Assembly: GCA_963711375.1 (NCBI GenBank)
Contig: CAVQDV010000005.1
Coordinates: forward strand, 2,356,001-2,420,000
Origin: CAVQDV01 sp963711375
Lineage (GTDB): Bacteria; Pseudomonadota; Gammaproteobacteria; Coxiellales; Coxiellaceae
Length of the DNA: 64,000 nucleotides
Direction of reading: 5' to 3'
Both the position numbers and the translations under genes were made by a program. How positions within the stretch are numbered: position 1 is the stretch's first letter; each line of letters starts with the position of its first letter. Of this stretch, positions 61,166 to 64,000 are shown piece after piece. The notes under the pieces are model-generated. The model was given only the letters and a program-made list of their open reading frames with translations. It was not told the origin of the DNA and ran no database searches.

Positions 61166-61169
61166 TTTT

Positions 61170-62399
61170 ATGAGATCACCGAAGCATCCAAGCCCTCTTT
61201 TCGATACGGCGGCCTCTATGGGGGCCGATCAAAAATTGCCGCAATTAAATGCCGCTCAACATCAAGATTATCAAAAAGCTTGCCAATTTTTGTTGTGCTA
61301 CCGAGATAATGCGATGACATTTAATGCGTATCGCCGTGAAATTGAGCGTTTATTGCAATGGTGTTTTTTTAAAAAAAATTCCACGCTTGCTAAATTGGCT
61401 CGCGATGATTTTGAGGCCTATGTAAAATTTTGCCAAAAACCTTTGAAGTCTTGGATAGGATTAAAAAAAGTTCCTCGTTTTCTTGAAGAAGAAGGTCAGC
61501 GTTTACCAAATCCCGAGTGGCGACCTTTTGTTGCCACTGTCTCGAAAGCAGAAATTTCAGATGGAAAATTACCAAGCGTTGATGATTTTTCATTATTGCA
61601 AAAATCGCTTCGAGAAATTTTCACTGTTTCTAGCAGTTTTTTTAATTTTTTAATTCAAGACAATTATGTCTCTCATAATCCTATTGCCCAAATTCGACAA
61701 AAAAGCAAATATTTTACCAAGCAGCAGACCAAGCGTGTCGTACGCAAATTATCCGAATTACAGTGGGGATACGTTATCGAAACCGCTTATTTAATGGCAA
61801 CAGAAAATCCTAATCATGAACGGACACTTTTTATTATGAATTCGCTTTATGGTATGTATTTACGAATTTCTGAATTAGCGGCCAGTAAACGATGGACTCC
61901 GAAAATGAGCGATTTTTCTCGCGATGCGGATGGATTTTGGTGGTTCATAACGGTGGGAAAAGGTAATAAGGAACGGCAAATTGCGGTGAGTACTGAAATG
62001 CTGAATGCTTTGAAACGCTGGCGGACACATTTAGGTTTCACTCCCCTGCCCTCGCTTACTGACATGAGCCCTTTAATACCGAAGCAACTAGGTATAGGGC
62101 CAATGACGAGCACTCGCCCTATCCGTCGAATTGTTCAAGCTTGTTTTGACAGAGCGATTTTTCGATTAAGCGCGGATAATCATAAAGAAGAGGCCGATCA
62201 ATTAAAAAGCGCCACCGTTCATTGGCTTCGCCACACGGGAATTTCTGATGACGTAAAAATAAGACCACGAGAACATGTACGTGATGATGCAGGTCACAGT
62301 TCCAGTGCGATAACGGATCGCTATATCGATGTAGAACTTCGAGAACGAAATCAATCTGCTCGGAAAAAACAGATTATTCCGGAATCCCTTAAAGATTAA
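61170..62399 (+). CDS. tyrosine recombinase (XerC/D-like), intact
   Basis: 409 residues. Catalytic residues are complete: Arg-232 in LRISEL, HWLRHT (His-351, Arg-354), His-376 in GHSSSAIT and Tyr-385. The N-terminal ~215 residues form the DNA core-binding domain. The spacing of all five residues is within a few positions of the recombinase at 45612-46835, and both share the EWRPFV and FWWF(I/Y)xxGKG segments, so they are paralogues. Unlike the other it sits next to the his operon, with a four-base overlap with hisIE tail to tail, and may be a stable chromosomal gene. Confidence 0.92.
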   Translation: MRSPKHPSPLFDTAASMGADQKLPQLNAAQHQDYQKACQFLLCYRDNAMTFNAYRREIERLLQWCFFKKNSTLAKLARDDFEAYVKFCQKPLKSWIGLKKVPRFLEEEGQRLPNPEWRPFVATVSKAEISDGKLPSVDDFSLLQKSLREIFTVSSSFFNFLIQDNYVSHNPIAQIRQKSKYFTKQQTKRVVRKLSELQWGYVIETAYLMATENPNHERTLFIMNSLYGMYLRISELAASKRWTPKMSDFSRDADGFWWFITVGKGNKERQIAVSTEMLNALKRWRTHLGFTPLPSLTDMSPLIPKQLGIGPMTSTRPIRRIVQACFDRAIFRLSADNHKEEADQLKSATVHWLRHTGISDDVKIRPREHVRDDAGHSSSAITDRYIDVELRERNQSARKKQIIPESLKD

Positions 62400-63007
62400 C
62401 GTGGGGGCTGGTTTCTTTCTTTTAGCACTTGAATCACGTCAGAAAAGCTTAGATTTCTGGCTTTTAAGAGCACAAGGAGATGGAAAAATAAATCCGCGGC
62501 TTCTCCGCAAAAATCTTTGTCATTTTTTTCGATGGCCGCTAGAACCACTTCCACGCCCTCTTCGCCGACTTTTTGAGCGATTCTGCTTAGGCCAGAATTT
62601 AAAAGCTTTACGGTATAGCTCGTTTCTGAGCCGGATTCGGCTCTATTTTTAATGACATTTTCTAAGTTAGCAATAAAATTCCACTCACTGTTGTCGGTAA
62701 AACAACTTTTTTCACCCGTATGGCAAGTGGGGCCGGTAGGATTGGCATGAATTAATAAAGCATCATAATCACAGTCCGGAAAAATATTAATTAATTCTAA
62801 TGTATTTCCAGAGATTTCCCCTTTGGTCCAAAGACGATTTTTAGATCGGCTAAAAAAGGTAACGAGTCTGGTGCTTAGTGTTTTTTCTAGCGCTTCTTGA
62901 TTCATGTAGCCCTGCATTAAAACCCTGCCGTTTTCAGCATCTTGAACCATGGCCGGTAATAAGCCATCCATTTTTTCCCAGGCTAATTCGTGTATATTCA
63001 ATTTCAT
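62396..63007 (-). CDS. hisI: bifunctional phosphoribosyl-AMP cyclohydrolase / phosphoribosyl-ATP diphosphatase
   Basis: 203 residues, HisIE fusion. Residues ~1-110 are the cyclohydrolase with the zinc-binding cysteines in FPDCDYDA and GPTCHTGEKSCF, and ~120-203 the pyrophosphohydrolase with KVGEEGVEVVLAAIEKNDKDFCGEAADLFFHLLVLL. It catalyses the second and third steps of histidine synthesis. It overlaps hisF by four bases and is the last gene of the operon. Confidence 0.95.
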   Translation of the reverse strand: MKLNIHELAWEKMDGLLPAMVQDAENGRVLMQGYMNQEALEKTLSTRLVTFFSRSKNRLWTKGEISGNTLELINIFPDCDYDALLIHANPTGPTCHTGEKSCFTDNSEWNFIANLENVIKNRAESGSETSYTVKLLNSGLSRIAQKVGEEGVEVVLAAIEKNDKDFCGEAADLFFHLLVLLKARNLSFSDVIQVLKERNQPPR

Positions 63008-63771
63008 TTTCGTATCTCTATGGTATTGTGTGAAAGATAATTTTTTAATTCAGCGATATTTATGGCATTCGTGTGAAACACACTTGCCGCGAGTGCACCA
63101 TCGACATTGGCTTCCTTAAAAACATTTAAAAAATCTTGCATGGATCCCGCTCCACCCGATGCAATAAGGGGAAGGCTCGAATTTTTCCGTATGATTTTTA
63201 ATTGTTCCAAGTCGTACCCTTCCCTCATGCCATCTTGATTCATGCAGTTTAGAACAATTTCGCCGGCACCCCGTTCTTCGGCCTCTTGAATCCATTCCGC
63301 CGTTAATTTCAGCGTATTTTTCATTTTTTTACTATCACCCGTATATTGCAAAACGTGATAGTCATTGTCGAGTTTTAAACTGTCCACCCCAACTACCACG
63401 CATTGTGTTCCAAACGCATCGGAAAATTGATTAATCAGATCCGGATTTTCTAAGGCAGGACTGTTGATGGAAATCTTATCGGCGCCTGAGTTTAATAAGA
63501 TTTCGGCATCGGCAATGCTTCGAATTCCTCCCGCTACGCAAAAGGGAATATTTAAGCAGCGGGCGACGTCTCTCACCCATTCACGGCCTAAGGTACGTTG
63601 GTCTGCGCTTGCTGTTATGTCGTAGAAGACCAATTCATCGGCGCCAGATTCGCAGTAATATTCGGCTAATTGGATAATATCGCCTACGATGCGATGATTT
63701 TGAAATTGCACCCCCTTGACCACTTTTCCGTTCTTTACGTCTAAACAAGGGATGATTCTTTTTGCTAGCAT
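63004..63771 (-). CDS. hisF: imidazole glycerol phosphate synthase cyclase subunit
   Basis: 255 residues, TIM barrel. Catalytic Asp in IIPCLDVKNGKVVKGV (Asp-11) and in the GVDSLK strand (Asp-130 region); phosphate loops CVAGGIRS and ASGGAGS are present. It forms imidazole glycerol phosphate and AICAR using ammonia from HisH. It overlaps hisA by seven bases upstream and hisIE by four bases downstream. Confidence 0.96.
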   Translation of the reverse strand: MLAKRIIPCLDVKNGKVVKGVQFQNHRIVGDIIQLAEYYCESGADELVFYDITASADQRTLGREWVRDVARCLNIPFCVAGGIRSIADAEILLNSGADKISINSPALENPDLINQFSDAFGTQCVVVGVDSLKLDNDYHVLQYTGDSKKMKNTLKLTAEWIQEAEERGAGEIVLNCMNQDGMREGYDLEQLKIIRKNSSLPLIASGGAGSMQDFLNVFKEANVDGALAASVFHTNAINIAELKNYLSHNTIEIRK

Positions 63772-64000
63772 TTGTTAACCTCACTTATTGCTTGGAGGAG
63801 CGTAAATTTATTTTCGTAAAGGGCCTTTCCAATAATGGCGCCTGATACAGGGATTTTGGAGAGTTCTTGCAAATCTTGTAATTGACTAATTCCGCCGGAA
63901 GCCTGAAATAAAATATCTGGATAACGTTGAACGCATTCTTGGTAAAGAGAAAAATTGGGGCCACTTAAAGTTCCATCTTTCCCAATATCCGTACATAAAA
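63765..64000 (-). CDS. hisA: HisA isomerase, C-terminal part (partial)
   Basis: The frame runs off the window edge; the visible ~78 residues (CTDIGKDGTLSGPNFSLYQE, FQASGGISQLQDLQEL, GAIIGKALYENKFTL) match the C-terminal half of phosphoribosylformimino-AICAR-phosphate isomerase, with the catalytic Asp in TDIGKDG and the phosphate loops SGGIS and IIGKALY. It precedes hisF in the operon with a seven-base overlap. Confidence 0.93.
   Translation of the reverse strand, partial: LCTDIGKDGTLSGPNFSLYQECVQRYPDILFQASGGISQLQDLQELSKIPVSGAIIGKALYENKFTLLQAISEVNKC

Noticed and set aside
1..64000. tRNA, rRNA and known riboswitches
   Set aside because: I saw no sequence with a convincing tRNA cloverleaf, rRNA core or familiar riboswitch motif; a cobalamin riboswitch was looked for before nrdJ, where only 18 bases separate it from rnr.

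Overview
The window is an AT-rich, densely packed chromosomal segment of a gammaproteobacterium. The gene complement (RNase R, RlmJ, UbiA, MltB, PrpC/PrpD, HisIE/HisF/HisA) and the many large unrecognised proteins, one with ankyrin repeats and a caspase-like His/Cys pair, suggest a host-associated member of the Legionellales/Coxiellaceae. That placement is inference; no 16S rRNA, tRNA or other decisive marker is present.

Bases 1-27360 are mostly a core region. In order: the end of an RND efflux pump, a small lipoprotein, RNase R, a class II (B12-dependent) ribonucleotide reductase followed by a corrinoid adenosyltransferase that could make its cofactor, an Lrp regulator, a small secreted protein, a DipZ-type thiol-redox protein, an Atg22/UMF1-type MFS transporter, an ACP/acyl-AMP-ligase/PlsC fusion, a host-attachment-family protein, DoxX, a 1272-residue protein with a degenerate nucleotidyltransferase domain, YbaK, a 2'-5' RNA ligase-like phosphodiesterase, a small membrane protein, an MFS transporter with prpC-prpD, MltB, UbiA, TerC and RlmJ.

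Bases 27361-41016 are accessory. A composite palindromic repeat precedes a type IV AbiEi/AbiEii-like toxin-antitoxin operon, whose consensus promoter is embedded in a perfect 15-bp inverted repeat. Next come a small P-loop kinase-like protein, an amidase, a two-component system, a caspase-like plus ankyrin protein, a protein built of about five divergent repeats, a serine hydrolase, a UBP zinc-finger remnant and a DUF5996 protein.

Bases 41017-51470 are a mobile-element zone: an integrase pseudogene, an Abi-like fragment, a duplicated scrap of the resident integrase, two unknown proteins, a GFA-family protein, a tight five-gene minus-strand operon (DUF1016 nuclease, KfrA-like coiled coil, unknown, ParB, tyrosine recombinase) with palindromes in its leader and first gene, and a HicAB toxin-antitoxin pair with its own operator.

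Bases 51471-64000 hold a two-gene operon of large unknown proteins, one with a glycine-rich hydrophobic N-terminus, then a DUF899 protein, an Ntn-type amide hydrolase, a FUSC-like membrane protein, a methionine aminopeptidase, a secreted protein, a second tyrosine recombinase with the same architecture as the first, and the 3' end of the histidine operon (hisA-hisF-hisIE, minus strand).
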